This document shows, one piece after another, positions 8,587 through 17,930 of a stretch of 64,000 nucleotides of DNA (positions within the stretch are counted from its first letter, which is position 1; the number at the start of each line of letters is the position of its first letter). The position numbers and the translations under genes are program-made. Origin of the DNA: Vibrio splendidus. Its GTDB lineage: Bacteria; Pseudomonadota; Gammaproteobacteria; Enterobacterales; Vibrionaceae. The notes under the pieces are model-generated. The model saw only the letters and a list, made by a program, of their open reading frames with translations, had not been told where the DNA came from and did not search any database. The stretch covers positions 1 through 64,000 of the forward strand of contig NZ_LNRF01000006.1 of the NCBI RefSeq assembly GCF_001557875.1, given 5' to 3'.

Positions 8587-9762
8587 ATGACTGACCGCTC
8601 AATTTCACTGGATGATATCCGCCTTCGTCTTAATGATTTAGACGACGAACTCCTGAAGTTACTTTCGGAGCGTCGCAAGCTAAGTATCGAAGTCGCTAAA
8701 AGCAAAGTAGAGACATCAAAACCAGTTCGTGATGCAGTACGAGAGCAACAACTATTAGTTAAGCTGATCAACAATGGCAAAGATAAATACGAACTTGATG
8801 CGCAGTACATTACCAAGCTGTTTCACACCATCATCGAAGATTCCGTTTTACTACAGCAGTCATATTTACAAAACCTAGCGAACCCGCAAAGCCGCAAACC
8901 ATTGGCTCGCGTTGCATTCTTAGGTTCTAAGGGATCATACTCTCACCTTGCGAGTCGCGAATACTTCAGCCGTAAGAATATGGAGTTAATTGAGTTAAAC
9001 TGTAATCACTTCAAAGAAGTAGCCTCTACGGTAGAATCTGGCCATGCCGACTACGGTGTACTACCTATTGAGAACACCAGCTCAGGTTCGATTAACGAAG
9101 TGTATGACCTACTTCAACACACAACGCTTTACATCGTTGGTGAGCTTTCTCAACCAATCGAACACTGCCTAGTAGCGAAAAGTGATATCCGATTAGAAGA
9201 CATCAAAACGCTCTATTCCCATCCACAACCTCATCAGCAATGCAGTGAGTTCTTGAGCCGCCTTAAGGGCGTCAGCCTTGAGTCTTGCGCAAGCACCGCT
9301 GATGCAATGAAAAAGGTTAAAGAACTGGGTGGTAATGACGTAGCTGCTATTGGTAATGCATCGAGCGGTAAGCTTTATGGGCTTCAGCCAATTCAGGGCA
9401 ACATTGCAAACCAAACAGAGAACCACACACGTTTCATCGTGGTAGCTCGTAAGCCTGTTGAAGTGTCAACTCAAATACCTGCGAAAACGACGCTCATCAT
9501 GTCGACTTCTCAAGAGGCGGGCTCTTTGGTAGAGACACTACTGATCCTGCAACGCTTAGGCATCAACATGACCAAGCTAGAATCTCGTCCTATCATGGGT
9601 AACCCTTGGGAAGAGATGTTCTATGTCGATTTAGAGGCGCATCTGGATTCAGATAATATGCAGCAAGCGATAACGGAACTAACAGCCATTACTCGCCACC
9701 TGAAAGTGTTGGGTTGCTACCCAAGTGAGAACATCAAAGCGACTCAAGTGAAGTTGTCATAG
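8587..9762 (+). CDS. pheA: Bifunctional chorismate mutase / prephenate dehydratase PheA
   Basis: Converts chorismate to prephenate and then to phenylpyruvate, the committed steps to phenylalanine. Domains: AroQ chorismate mutase (1-95, with the helical start LRLNDLDDELLKLLSERR), prephenate dehydratase (about 105-285, with ENTSSGSINEVYDLL) and a C-terminal ACT domain that binds phenylalanine (about 300-380, with LESRPIMGNPWEEMFY, the conserved ESRP motif). The 391 residues match E. coli (386). Expression is controlled by the Phe attenuator directly upstream. After it the gene order departs from E. coli, where the tyrA-aroF operon is the next neighbour; here that operon is 9 kb away. Confidence 0.97.
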   Translation: MTDRSISLDDIRLRLNDLDDELLKLLSERRKLSIEVAKSKVETSKPVRDAVREQQLLVKLINNGKDKYELDAQYITKLFHTIIEDSVLLQQSYLQNLANPQSRKPLARVAFLGSKGSYSHLASREYFSRKNMELIELNCNHFKEVASTVESGHADYGVLPIENTSSGSINEVYDLLQHTTLYIVGELSQPIEHCLVAKSDIRLEDIKTLYSHPQPHQQCSEFLSRLKGVSLESCASTADAMKKVKELGGNDVAAIGNASSGKLYGLQPIQGNIANQTENHTRFIVVARKPVEVSTQIPAKTTLIMSTSQEAGSLVETLLILQRLGINMTKLESRPIMGNPWEEMFYVDLEAHLDSDNMQQAITELTAITRHLKVLGCYPSENIKATQVKLS

Positions 9763-10095
9763 CTGAGAGCGAGTATCGGCTTTTAGCTCACATAAGTATT
9801 TGGCCTACAGTAGGCCAAATGCTTAAATCACCCTCTAGTCGAATACTATTCGAGCTAAGAACACATACCCTAGCATGCCTGAGAAACAATTCTCTTGTTT
9901 CGCACATTCGGCACGCATACTCGCTCCACTGCTTACGCCTTTCTAACAAAAAACTCATTAGTGGCTTTTTTATCAATAAAGACAAAACCTTACCCCCTTC
10001 ACAGGAAATCATCGAACTACGTGTAATTAATAGCGAGTAAGCATTAAGTAACATAAACTTACGCGCTTAAATTATAAATAGTGTTGTCATTAACT
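9763..10095. other. Spacer between pheA and the mbaA-like gene
   Basis: About 330 bp with a hairpin (9798-9820) after pheA and no gene I can support. In Vibrio cholerae the periplasmic norspermidine sensor gene nspS precedes mbaA at the corresponding place (established knowledge, from memory). Nothing of that length or similarity is visible here. A 73-codon ORF at 9819-10040 has no recognisable family and no ribosome-binding site. Confidence 0.6.
9794..9820 (+). repeat. Inverted repeat / hairpin after pheA, left copy of a 20-bp boundary repeat
   Basis: The sequence 9798-9807 (ATTTGGCCTA) pairs with 9811-9820 across a 3-base loop and may act as the pheA terminator, although no T run follows. 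Bases 9794-9813 (AAGTATTTGGCCTACAGTAG) recur exactly, in inverted orientation, at 18998-19017. The two copies bracket the block that separates pheA from tyrA. Confidence 0.85.
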
Positions 10096-12474
10096 ATGAA
10101 GCTAAGTACTAAAATCTTACTACTGATAGCCCCTGTGATACTGATCAGTACCGCGGCTTCTAGCTATATTATTTATTCGACACAGAAAAGTAGCTTCATC
10201 AAACGCGAAGACAACGCACTTCAGCTGAATATGGAGAAACTAGCCGGTTACTTTCGCCAATCTCGTTCGTTCCTCAATAGCTACTCTTACACCTTGACCC
10301 AGAGTGATATGGTGAAGCGTTATTTCCTCACTGATCAAAATCTATCTCGCGATCTTGAACTGGTAAGTAACCTTCGAGAAGCCATACATTTCCTGCAAGA
10401 TGACGATGAAAGCTATACAGCTTTAGCTCTTCTTAATGGTGATCGAAAACTGCGTTATTACGCGGATAATAGCAACGACTCACGCACTCAGATTGACAGT
10501 AAGATATTGGAATATGTTGACCAGCACTATCAAGACACCCTAGCAACATCGAGTACCAACTATATTCAAAACTCCCAAGGCGAAGGGATGTTGGTTCACT
10601 ACGACAAGGTAGATAGAAAAGCGATTTTCCCAACCGCAAGCAATCAACCCGACGATGTGTTCTTTGTTGTTGTCTCTGTCTCTCTGGACAAGTTTAATGC
10701 GTTGAGAAAACAAATAGAGTTCGACTACCAAACCAGTTTGTTCTTCACATCCATAGCGGTTTCTTTGGAAAACGATGTCACCCACTCAGTCAAGCTTGCA
10801 CCAGAACTTTACGCCACGGTCGATCCGGCGCAATTCCTGTTAGAAAACAAGCTCGATTCGATTTGGAACAAGCTGAGTTTGTCGTTTGCACTGTCTGCGT
10901 TTGTAACTGTCGCTCTGCTACTCATGCTTCTGTCTCGCACTGTGATTACTCCAATAACACGGCTCGATCGACAACTACAGCAAGTCGAAAAGAAACAACG
11001 TAAGAACATTGAACGCTTAGGCTCTCGTGATGAACTTGGCCGCCTATCACAGCGTTTTTATGACATGTACCAAGAGCTAGACAACACCTACCAGCAAACC
11101 AAACTCTTGGCCGAAAATGATCAGTTAACCCAAATAGCCAATAGGCATCAGTTTCAAACCTTCGTTCAGCAATCATTGCCAAAACCGAGTTCCAATACCG
11201 AAACCTGGGTTCTCTATTTTGACTTAGATAACTTCAAGTTTGTGAACGACAAATACGGACATCAAATCGGCGACTCGATTCTGGTCTCTTTTGCTCAGCG
11301 TATTTCAGATATTTGTCGCCACTATAAAGCGGAGTTCGACGCTCACTGCATGCCAGCCCGACTTTCTGGTGACGAGTTCGTTGTCTACATTAACGCTCCT
11401 AGTCACCGAGGAAATGTCGCGCATCGATTCTCGAACGATTTGCTCACTCCACTGCAAAAAGGCTTTGTCACCGAATCAGGCAGCTTTCCGATCACGGTCA
11501 GTATTGGTATTGCGACCTACCCTAATGATGGCAACTCAATCGAGAAGCTACTGTCCAACGCAGATACTGCGATGTACCAAGCCAAGCGTGCCGGTAAAAA
11601 CCAATTTGCTGACTATTCACGGGATTTAGACAAAGCCATTCAGCGCCAAGCAGACATTGAACGTGCGCTTAGAGGTAAGAATTTTGATGATGAATTCAGG
11701 CTCGTTTACATGCCCTACATGGATTCTACCGGGACTGATGTTATTGGCGTTGAGGTGTTATTACGTTGGAATTCAAAGCAACTTGGTTTGGTTCCACCGG
11801 ATGAGTTCATTCCAATAGCCGAACAAACCGGGCTGTTTGAACATGTTGACCGCTGGGTAATACAGAATGCGTTTGCTTCATTCCATCGACTTCAGACTCA
11901 ATTTGATCACTCAATTCAATTGTCGATCAACCTATCTTCTGCTGGCATTGAAACCACTCACCTTGCGGGTTTCATTAAAGAACACGCGGAGTTAAATCGA
12001 ATTCCACCAAGCCTAATCGATTTTGAAATCACTGAAACCTTTTACTCAAATTCACAAGGTTTTCCATTGCTGAACGAACTGGCATGCATGGGCTATCGAC
12101 TTGCGATTGATGATTTTGGTTCCGGTTATACCTCTATCACTCAACTGGTGCAGTATCCAACTCAGAAAATTAAATTGGATAAAGCGTTTTTGGATACCTT
12201 GATTGAGACCAATAACCAGAACATCGTAAAACCGGTTATCGGGTTGTGTCATGCTCAAGGGAAAAAGGTCACCGCCGAAGGGATTGAAACTCAAGGCATG
12301 CACCAGTGGTTACAGGATGCACAGTGCGATATGCTGCAAGGCTATTACTTTGGTAAACCCATGCCACTAGAAGAATTGAGTGAATGGTACCGACAGCATC
12401 AACTCAATCTAATCGACAACAAAAAGAATCCGACACATGAAATCTGTAATCATCGCATCGCTGAACCCAGCTAA
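10096..12474 (+). CDS. mbaA: MbaA-like membrane GGDEF/EAL c-di-GMP enzyme
   Basis: Predicted inner-membrane protein that makes or degrades c-di-GMP and so tunes biofilm formation. Layout (numbered from GTG 10081; subtract 5 for this start): TM1 near 12-32, periplasmic sensor region, TM2 near 265-290, HAMP, GGDEF domain with SGDEF near 428-432, and EAL domain whose signature reads EVLLRW (E558) and which keeps the other expected catalytic residues (SINLS, EITET, IDDFG, KLDK, AEGIET, QGY). Phosphodiesterase activity is therefore likely; SGDEF may still be active. Length and position between pheA and yjjX match MbaA of V. cholerae, but the usual partner nspS is absent. ATG at 10096 is preferred over GTG 10081, although neither has a clear ribosome-binding site. 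It overlaps yjjX by 38 bp. Confidence 0.8.
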   Translation: MKLSTKILLLIAPVILISTAASSYIIYSTQKSSFIKREDNALQLNMEKLAGYFRQSRSFLNSYSYTLTQSDMVKRYFLTDQNLSRDLELVSNLREAIHFLQDDDESYTALALLNGDRKLRYYADNSNDSRTQIDSKILEYVDQHYQDTLATSSTNYIQNSQGEGMLVHYDKVDRKAIFPTASNQPDDVFFVVVSVSLDKFNALRKQIEFDYQTSLFFTSIAVSLENDVTHSVKLAPELYATVDPAQFLLENKLDSIWNKLSLSFALSAFVTVALLLMLLSRTVITPITRLDRQLQQVEKKQRKNIERLGSRDELGRLSQRFYDMYQELDNTYQQTKLLAENDQLTQIANRHQFQTFVQQSLPKPSSNTETWVLYFDLDNFKFVNDKYGHQIGDSILVSFAQRISDICRHYKAEFDAHCMPARLSGDEFVVYINAPSHRGNVAHRFSNDLLTPLQKGFVTESGSFPITVSIGIATYPNDGNSIEKLLSNADTAMYQAKRAGKNQFADYSRDLDKAIQRQADIERALRGKNFDDEFRLVYMPYMDSTGTDVIGVEVLLRWNSKQLGLVPPDEFIPIAEQTGLFEHVDRWVIQNAFASFHRLQTQFDHSIQLSINLSSAGIETTHLAGFIKEHAELNRIPPSLIDFEITETFYSNSQGFPLLNELACMGYRLAIDDFGSGYTSITQLVQYPTQKIKLDKAFLDTLIETNNQNIVKPVIGLCHAQGKKVTAEGIETQGMHQWLQDAQCDMLQGYYFGKPMPLEELSEWYRQHQLNLIDNKKNPTHEICNHRIAEPS

Positions 12475-12958
12475 AATTAACGCCGTTAAAAGTGCGTTCT
12501 TATCTGCTTTTCCTGATACTGAATTTGATTTCAAAGGCATCAGCGTCCCTAGTGGTGTCGCCGATCAACCGATGAGCAATGATGAAACCTATCAAGGTGC
12601 CGTGAATCGTGTTCACAACGCAACTCAAGCTCAGCCTGATGCAGACTTCTATGTTGGTCTAGAAGCGGGAATAGAAATAAACGTCACTTTTGCTTGGATG
12701 GTGATCGAAGCGAATGGTCAACGTGGAGAGTCTCGTTCAGCAAGCCTGATACTGCCACCAGCCGTGCTTGAGAAGTTAGAGCATGCAAACGAGTTAGGGG
12801 ATGTGATGGATGAAGTGTTTGGTACCGACAATATCAAACAGAAAGGTGGCGCCATTGGCCTACTGACACATAACCAACTGTCGCGCAGTTCTGTCTATCA
12901 TCAGGCTTTAATTTTAGCTCTGATCCCATTTGTGAATCCTGAGCACTTTCCTATTTAG
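12437..12958 (+). CDS. yjjX: Inosine/xanthosine triphosphatase YjjX
   Basis: House-cleaning nucleotidase that hydrolyses ITP and XTP to keep deaminated purines out of nucleic acids. The 173-residue protein shows the NTPase fold motifs SLNPAKINAV near the N-terminus, DFYVGLEAGIE in the middle and the C-terminal LSRSSVYHQALILAL typical of YjjX. It starts inside the end of the mbaA-like gene, so coupling is likely. In E. coli yjjX is the neighbour of trpR and slt at a distant locus; that group has been carried here together. Confidence 0.93.
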   Translation: MKSVIIASLNPAKINAVKSAFLSAFPDTEFDFKGISVPSGVADQPMSNDETYQGAVNRVHNATQAQPDADFYVGLEAGIEINVTFAWMVIEANGQRGESRSASLILPPAVLEKLEHANELGDVMDEVFGTDNIKQKGGAIGLLTHNQLSRSSVYHQALILALIPFVNPEHFPI

Positions 12959-13002
12959 CACTTCGTAAACTTAGAAAGGTCAAAGAACAATCTTCAGAAA
13001 CA

Positions 13003-13031
13003 AAAAACGCTAACATTCAGTTAGCGTTTTT
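13003..13031. terminator. Bidirectional terminator between yjjX and trpR
   Basis: An 11-bp perfect stem AAAACGCTAAC/GTTAGCGTTTT with a 5-base loop, with A and T runs on both sides. It is placed to end yjjX on the plus strand and trpR on the minus strand. Confidence 0.88.
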
Positions 13032-13076
13032 ATCGAATTCGTATTCGCACTATCGCGTGATAGCTTAATTCCGTTA

Positions 13077-13370
13077 TTACTTTAGCAATAGGTCGGCGAT
13101 CACGGCTTTCTCTTGTTCAGATTTGGCCTTTAGCTCATTTGAGCCTCTGGTTATCGTCGCGACGCCTACGCCCAGCATTTGACTCACCTGACGTTGAGAC
13201 ATATCGCCTTTCATCAGCTCACAGAAGATATTAATTCGAGCAACCAGAGCATCTCGCTCGTCTGGTGTCATCATCATGGTCAACAACAGCTCGTGCTGAT
13301 CTTTTTCGACAGCCGTCTTTACCAAGTCCATCAGTTGTTGCCAATTATCATATTCAGGTTGTGATGCCAT
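13077..13370 (-). CDS. trpR: Trp operon repressor TrpR
   Basis: Tryptophan-activated dimeric repressor of trp biosynthesis genes. The 97-residue protein carries the conserved segment LTPDERDALVARI (here MTPDERDALVARI) and the helix-turn-helix MSQRQVSQMLGVGVATITRGSNELK, nearly identical to the E. coli recognition region. It follows slt on the same strand with a hairpin between them. I did not find a convincing trp operator upstream. Confidence 0.96.
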   Translation of the reverse strand: MASQPEYDNWQQLMDLVKTAVEKDQHELLLTMMMTPDERDALVARINIFCELMKGDMSQRQVSQMLGVGVATITRGSNELKAKSEQEKAVIADLLLK

Positions 13371-13467
13371 ATCTCTACACTTACTTTTAAATTCTGACTT
13401 TAAAGAGTCGCTTAACGATTGAAAGCGTTTAACACTTTATACCGAAACACTTGATGCGATCCAATGT

Positions 13468-13508
13468 AAAAAGGCAGTAAGTGGAAATGGTTCGCACTCA
13501 CTGCCTTT
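13468..13508 (-). terminator. Terminator of slt
   Basis: On the minus strand AAAGGCAGTGAGTG pairs with CACTTACTGCCTTT (one mismatch) and is followed by a T run. It lies 35 bases after the slt stop codon and upstream of trpR. Confidence 0.8.
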
Positions 13509-13542
13509 ATTCTTACTCAGTTTCGGGCCAAATGCCGAAGGC

Positions 13543-15492
13543 TTAGTATTTCGTTTTTGCCTCATGGGGCGCTAAAAACGTCCCTTTCTCACCCAAGATA
13601 TCTCGATAGTAGGTCTCAAACATCAAGATATTCTGAACATAGCCACGTGTCTCTTTGAATGGAATCATCTCAATAAAAGCGAAGGCATCGAGCTTTTCAT
13701 CACTACGTGAACGCCACTGTTTCACGCGGCTTGGACCTGCATTGTAGGCCGCAAAAGCAAAGATACGATTGTCATCATATTGAGCGAGTAAACCATCTAA
13801 GTAGTGACTGCCAATCTCAATGTTCTTGCCGACATCATAAAGATCATCGCTGCCCTGATACTTAATCTTATGTTTGTTCGCCGTGTATTGCGCCGTCTTT
13901 GGCATAATTTGCATGATGCCACGCGCGCCTACTGGAGAACGAGCCTCTGAATCCATCGCACTCTCTTGTCTTGCTAAAGACATCAAAGTGATTGGATCGA
14001 GATCGTGCTTTTCAGCGTAGAAGTTAAACCACCACTTATGAGCGACAGGGAAGCGTAACGCGATGTTGTCCCACATCTTCGCCGAGATGCTCGCCGTTAC
14101 CATAAAGTGATTCCAACGCTGCGTCGCAGCATAAGCCGCAAGCATCTCTTTTTGGTCTTTATCTGCATTAGTTAATAACCAGCGCCATTCACTTTTCGCT
14201 GCCGCAATTTTGTCTCGGTCAATCAGCTCGCCAATACGCACTAAAGAGGTGTCGAATGGCTTCACTGTTTCAGCATTGTATTTAAGTGTCGATGTTGGAT
14301 ATTGAACTGGCTTACCTAGCTGCTTAGCCGCAGCCACACTGTAGAAATTACGCTGACCCAAGATATCTGACAGTCGCTTATTGCCTTTGTCAGTATCGCC
14401 CGTCGCGATTTCAGCTCTGCCCTGCCAATATTGCCAACGAAGCGAAGCCTGATGTTTATCATCCAAGCGCGCTATCCACTCTTTCAAACCCGTCCAATCG
14501 GCATGTTGAATCGCTAAGCGAGCACGTCGTTCGAGCAGAACTTGCTTTGATGAACTCGCTAGCATTTTGTCTCGCCACACCATCAACTCTTCAGAGTCGG
14601 TGTTGATTAGACGAAACGTTAAGTAATCGGCTAGCTCTTGGGATTTCTCTTTCGAAAACTTCTGAGCCTTGATGACATCATCAAACACCTCTTGAGCACT
14701 GCTTGATGATTTCCTTGCTAGCTTCTCGAAAGCAAACTCGGTTTGAGCTTGGTAGAATTCATTCGCTGGGTGTTTTTTAGCAAACGCGAGTACATTTTCA
14801 GGCTTGTTGTACAACGCCTTCATCTGCTTCGCTTGAGCAATTGACTCATCATGCTCCAATTGCTTAATCAGATAGCTCATTAACTTACCGTTACGGCCCT
14901 CGAACGCTAGCAGCATTCTATCCAGAATCAGCTCATCAGTTCTTAACCCAGCTTGATCCCAGCTTTTAAATAAAGGGTCACAAGCGTCATCAACACCACT
15001 GCCACTCAACCAAAGTTGTTTAGCTCCTTTAAAGGCAAGCTCTTGATTGCCTTGTTCGTAATGCGCTCGGTAATAGATACATTGGTATTTCTCACCTACA
15101 GGCTCTTTGGTTTGAAACTCAAGGATCGTCTTCCATTTCTTTTGAGCGGCCATTAAATCTAAATAAGGCGCACGCATACGATTCGAGAATGGCAGAGCCT
15201 TGTTCTCTTCAATGAAAGCATCCACCTCAGCAGGAGTACGCTCACCTAAACCTAATAAGAAGGCACGATAATCGGTGTAAGGTGTTAAAGGATATGTTTG
15301 AATTTTGTTACGTAACGCGGAGTAAGCTTTTAGGTCTCGGTTATCTAAAACCTCTTGCGCTCTATCATAAACGTCACGCTGCATTTCAAGCTCGGAGGCA
15401 TTGCTAGCCATAGCTAACGGAGCCAGTGAAACCGAAGACAAAATTGCCGATGCAGCCACAGCAATTTTCGTATTACCAATGCGGAAAAACAT
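13543..15492 (-). CDS. slt: Soluble lytic murein transglycosylase Slt70
   Basis: Periplasmic exo-lytic transglycosylase that cleaves the MurNAc-GlcNAc bond and releases 1,6-anhydro-muropeptides. From ATG 15492, which has an AGGAAAGAG ribosome-binding site, the protein has 649 residues (E. coli 645) with a signal peptide ending near ALAMA, a long alpha-helical U/L ring (about 30-450) and a C-terminal SLT domain. The catalytic glutamate is in LARQESAMD (E510), followed by GARGIMQIMPKTAQ and AYNAGP. A longer GTG start at 15549 lacks support. It is divergent from ettA. Its products feed the NagZ/AnmK/MurQ recycling genes found later in this window. Confidence 0.95.
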   Translation of the reverse strand: MFFRIGNTKIAVAASAILSSVSLAPLAMASNASELEMQRDVYDRAQEVLDNRDLKAYSALRNKIQTYPLTPYTDYRAFLLGLGERTPAEVDAFIEENKALPFSNRMRAPYLDLMAAQKKWKTILEFQTKEPVGEKYQCIYYRAHYEQGNQELAFKGAKQLWLSGSGVDDACDPLFKSWDQAGLRTDELILDRMLLAFEGRNGKLMSYLIKQLEHDESIAQAKQMKALYNKPENVLAFAKKHPANEFYQAQTEFAFEKLARKSSSSAQEVFDDVIKAQKFSKEKSQELADYLTFRLINTDSEELMVWRDKMLASSSKQVLLERRARLAIQHADWTGLKEWIARLDDKHQASLRWQYWQGRAEIATGDTDKGNKRLSDILGQRNFYSVAAAKQLGKPVQYPTSTLKYNAETVKPFDTSLVRIGELIDRDKIAAAKSEWRWLLTNADKDQKEMLAAYAATQRWNHFMVTASISAKMWDNIALRFPVAHKWWFNFYAEKHDLDPITLMSLARQESAMDSEARSPVGARGIMQIMPKTAQYTANKHKIKYQGSDDLYDVGKNIEIGSHYLDGLLAQYDDNRIFAFAAYNAGPSRVKQWRSRSDEKLDAFAFIEMIPFKETRGYVQNILMFETYYRDILGEKGTFLAPHEAKTKY

Positions 15493-15755
15493 TCGCTCTT
15501 TCCTTAGTGCGTGTATGAATACGTGAAGTCTATTTACGCCCGACATCACATCAAATGTAAAGGATTTGAGTGTAAATATTATTAATATTTAACACTTCGC
15601 CTCAGAAGCCCATTAAATATAGTTTTAATGACCAATGTGACAATAATAGGTAAGGATTGGTTCAAGAGTGGCTTTTCTGTCCTAGGAGTAACATCTTTGA
15701 GGATATTGGTATAAAATAGCAGACAATTTTGAACAATAATTAGGATCGATCGGCA

Positions 15756-17423
15756 ATGGCTGAATACGTATATACCATGTCTCGGGTGAGCAAAACTGTT
15801 CCACCTAAGCGTCAAATTCTTAAAGACATTTCTCTTAGCTTTTTTCCTGGCGCTAAAATCGGTGTTTTGGGTCTAAATGGTTCAGGTAAATCTACCCTAC
15901 TACGTATCATGGCTGGTATTGATACTGATATTGATGGTGAAGCACGTGCACAACAAGGCCTTAAAGTAGGTTACCTACCGCAAGAACCTGTACTAGACGA
16001 ATCAAAAACGGTTCGTGAAATCGTAGAAGAAGCGGTTTCTGACGTTGCTGACGCACTTAAGCGTATTGATGCGGTTTACGCAGCGTACGCAGAACCAGAT
16101 GCAGATTTCGATGCACTTGCTAAAGAGCAAGGCGAACTAGAAGCACTGATTCAAGCAAAAGACGGTCACAACTTAGAGACAGCTCTAGAGCGTGCTGCTG
16201 ATGCACTTCGTCTTCCTGAGTGGGATGCGAAAATTGAATTCCTATCAGGTGGTGAGCGTCGTCGTGTTGCTATCTGTCGTCTACTTCTTGAAAAGCCAGA
16301 CATGCTGCTTCTTGATGAACCAACCAACCACTTGGATGCAGAATCAGTAGCATGGCTTGAGCACTTCCTAGTTGATTACAGTGGTACAGTTGTGGCGATT
16401 ACCCACGACCGTTACTTCCTAGACAACGCAGCTGGCTGGATTCTAGAGCTTGACCGTGGTGAAGGTATCCCATGGGAAGGTAACTACACGTCTTGGCTAG
16501 AGCAAAAAGACGAGCGTCTTAAGCAAGAAAAAGCGGGCGAAAGCGCACGTCAAAAGACAATCGAAAAAGAACTTGAATGGGTTCGTCAAAACCCTAAAGG
16601 CCGTCAAGCTAAGTCTAAAGCTCGTATGGCTCGTTTTGAAGAACTGACAACTGGCCAATACCAGAAGCGTAACGAAACCAACGAACTGTTCATCCCGCCA
16701 GGTGAGCGTCTAGGTGACAAAGTTCTTGAAGTGAACAACCTAACTAAATCGTTTGGTGATCGCGTTCTTATCGACGACCTATCGTTCAGCATGCCTAAGG
16801 GTGCAATCGTCGGTATCGTTGGTGCCAACGGTGCAGGTAAATCAACACTATTCAAGATGCTAAGCGGCGCAGAACAGCCAGATTCAGGTACAGTTGAACT
16901 AGGCGAAACCGTTAAGCTTGCTTCTGTTGATCAGTTCCGTGACAGCATGGACGACACTAAGACAGTATTCCAAGAGATCTCTGAAGGCGCTGATATCATT
17001 AAGATCAACAACTTCGAAATCCCTGCGCGTGCTTACTGTTCTCGTTTCAACTTTAAAGGCAACGACCAACAGAAGATCATCGGTGAGCTTTCTGGTGGTG
17101 AACGTAACCGTGTCCACTTAGCAAAACTGCTAAAAGCGGGCGGTAACGTACTGCTACTCGATGAGCCTACCAACGACCTTGACGTTGAAACGCTACGTGC
17201 TCTTGAAGAAGCACTGCTTGAATTCCCTGGCTGTGCAATGGTTATCTCGCATGACCGTTGGTTCCTTGACCGTATTGCGACCCATATCTTAGACTACCGT
17301 GATGAAGGTCAAGTTAACTTCTACGAAGGTAACTATACTGAGTACACTGAGTGGCTTAAGCAGACTCTAGGCGCACAAGCGGCAGAACCACACCGTATTA
17401 AGTACAAGCGTATCGCTAAGTAA
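15756..17423 (+). CDS. ettA: Energy-dependent translational throttle protein EttA
   Basis: ABC-F protein that binds the ribosomal E site and gates entry into elongation according to ATP/ADP ratio. It has 555 residues with two ATPase cassettes: Walker A GLNGSGKST near 39 and GANGAGKST near 360, signature motifs LSGGERRRVAI and LSGGERNRVHL, and Walker B LLLDEPTNHLD and LLLDEPTNDLD. The linker and toothed arm between the cassettes are present, and no membrane segments exist. Codon use looks strongly biased, as for a highly expressed gene. It is divergent from slt, which is also its neighbour in E. coli. Confidence 0.96.
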   Translation: MAEYVYTMSRVSKTVPPKRQILKDISLSFFPGAKIGVLGLNGSGKSTLLRIMAGIDTDIDGEARAQQGLKVGYLPQEPVLDESKTVREIVEEAVSDVADALKRIDAVYAAYAEPDADFDALAKEQGELEALIQAKDGHNLETALERAADALRLPEWDAKIEFLSGGERRRVAICRLLLEKPDMLLLDEPTNHLDAESVAWLEHFLVDYSGTVVAITHDRYFLDNAAGWILELDRGEGIPWEGNYTSWLEQKDERLKQEKAGESARQKTIEKELEWVRQNPKGRQAKSKARMARFEELTTGQYQKRNETNELFIPPGERLGDKVLEVNNLTKSFGDRVLIDDLSFSMPKGAIVGIVGANGAGKSTLFKMLSGAEQPDSGTVELGETVKLASVDQFRDSMDDTKTVFQEISEGADIIKINNFEIPARAYCSRFNFKGNDQQKIIGELSGGERNRVHLAKLLKAGGNVLLLDEPTNDLDVETLRALEEALLEFPGCAMVISHDRWFLDRIATHILDYRDEGQVNFYEGNYTEYTEWLKQTLGAQAAEPHRIKYKRIAK

Positions 17424-17441
17424 ATAAGCTTGTATTTTGAA

Positions 17442-17468
17442 CAAAGGCCGCGATAATAGCGGCCTTTG
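17442..17468 (+). terminator. Probable terminator of ettA
   Basis: A perfect 10-bp stem CAAAGGCCGC/GCGGCCTTTG with a 7-base loop, 18 bases after the stop codon. The T run is weak. Confidence 0.65.
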
Positions 17469-17513
17469 ATATATCTGGCTTACGTGTTATGCATCGATAT
17501 AGAGAGATTACTT

Positions 17514-17882
17514 ATGGTTGAAAGACGTCAATTTTCACGAGTTATTTATCAAGTCCCGACTGAGATCTCACAAGGACAAGTAAAAGTAACAGGCTCAGTG
17601 CAAGACTTATCACTCCATGGTTTACTCATTCAATGCAATGAATCAAAACAACTTAGCCGTGATGTCCCTGTTCAAGTGAGCTTTAAACTCGAAAACAGTA
17701 ATATCAATATTCAGTTAGCAGCAACGATAGTCTCTACCATCAATACCTCAATGCGTTTACGCATAGAGCATTTAGATATTGATAGTATCAGCCACCTTAA
17801 GCGACTTGTTGAGCTTAACGTTGGTGACGATGAACTGCTTTATAGAGAGATTGAACACCTTACCGATTTAGGTAAAGAGTGA
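17514..17882 (+). CDS. PilZ-domain c-di-GMP-binding protein
   Basis: A 122-residue single-domain protein with the PilZ signature: an N-terminal RxxxR in RRQFSR (residues 4-9) and the downstream DLSLHG motif (D/N-x-S-x-x-G) about 25 residues later. These residues bind c-di-GMP in known PilZ proteins, so ligand binding is likely; the output is unknown. ATG 17514 is chosen because the homologous region starts there and a GAGAG lies upstream; the longer frame from 17466 overlaps the ettA terminator. It lies between ettA and an M23 peptidase. Confidence 0.85.
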   Translation: MVERRQFSRVIYQVPTEISQGQVKVTGSVQDLSLHGLLIQCNESKQLSRDVPVQVSFKLENSNINIQLAATIVSTINTSMRLRIEHLDIDSISHLKRLVELNVGDDELLYREIEHLTDLGKE

Positions 17883-17930
17883 CATCTCCATTACCCTTTT
17901 CTATTAGAAGCATTTAGTTAATACAAAACC

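Noticed and set aside
9819..10040. 73-codon ORF upstream of the mbaA-like gene, considered as an nspS remnant
   Set aside because: No similarity I can recognise to PotD/NspS proteins, no ribosome-binding site, and it starts inside the pheA hairpin.
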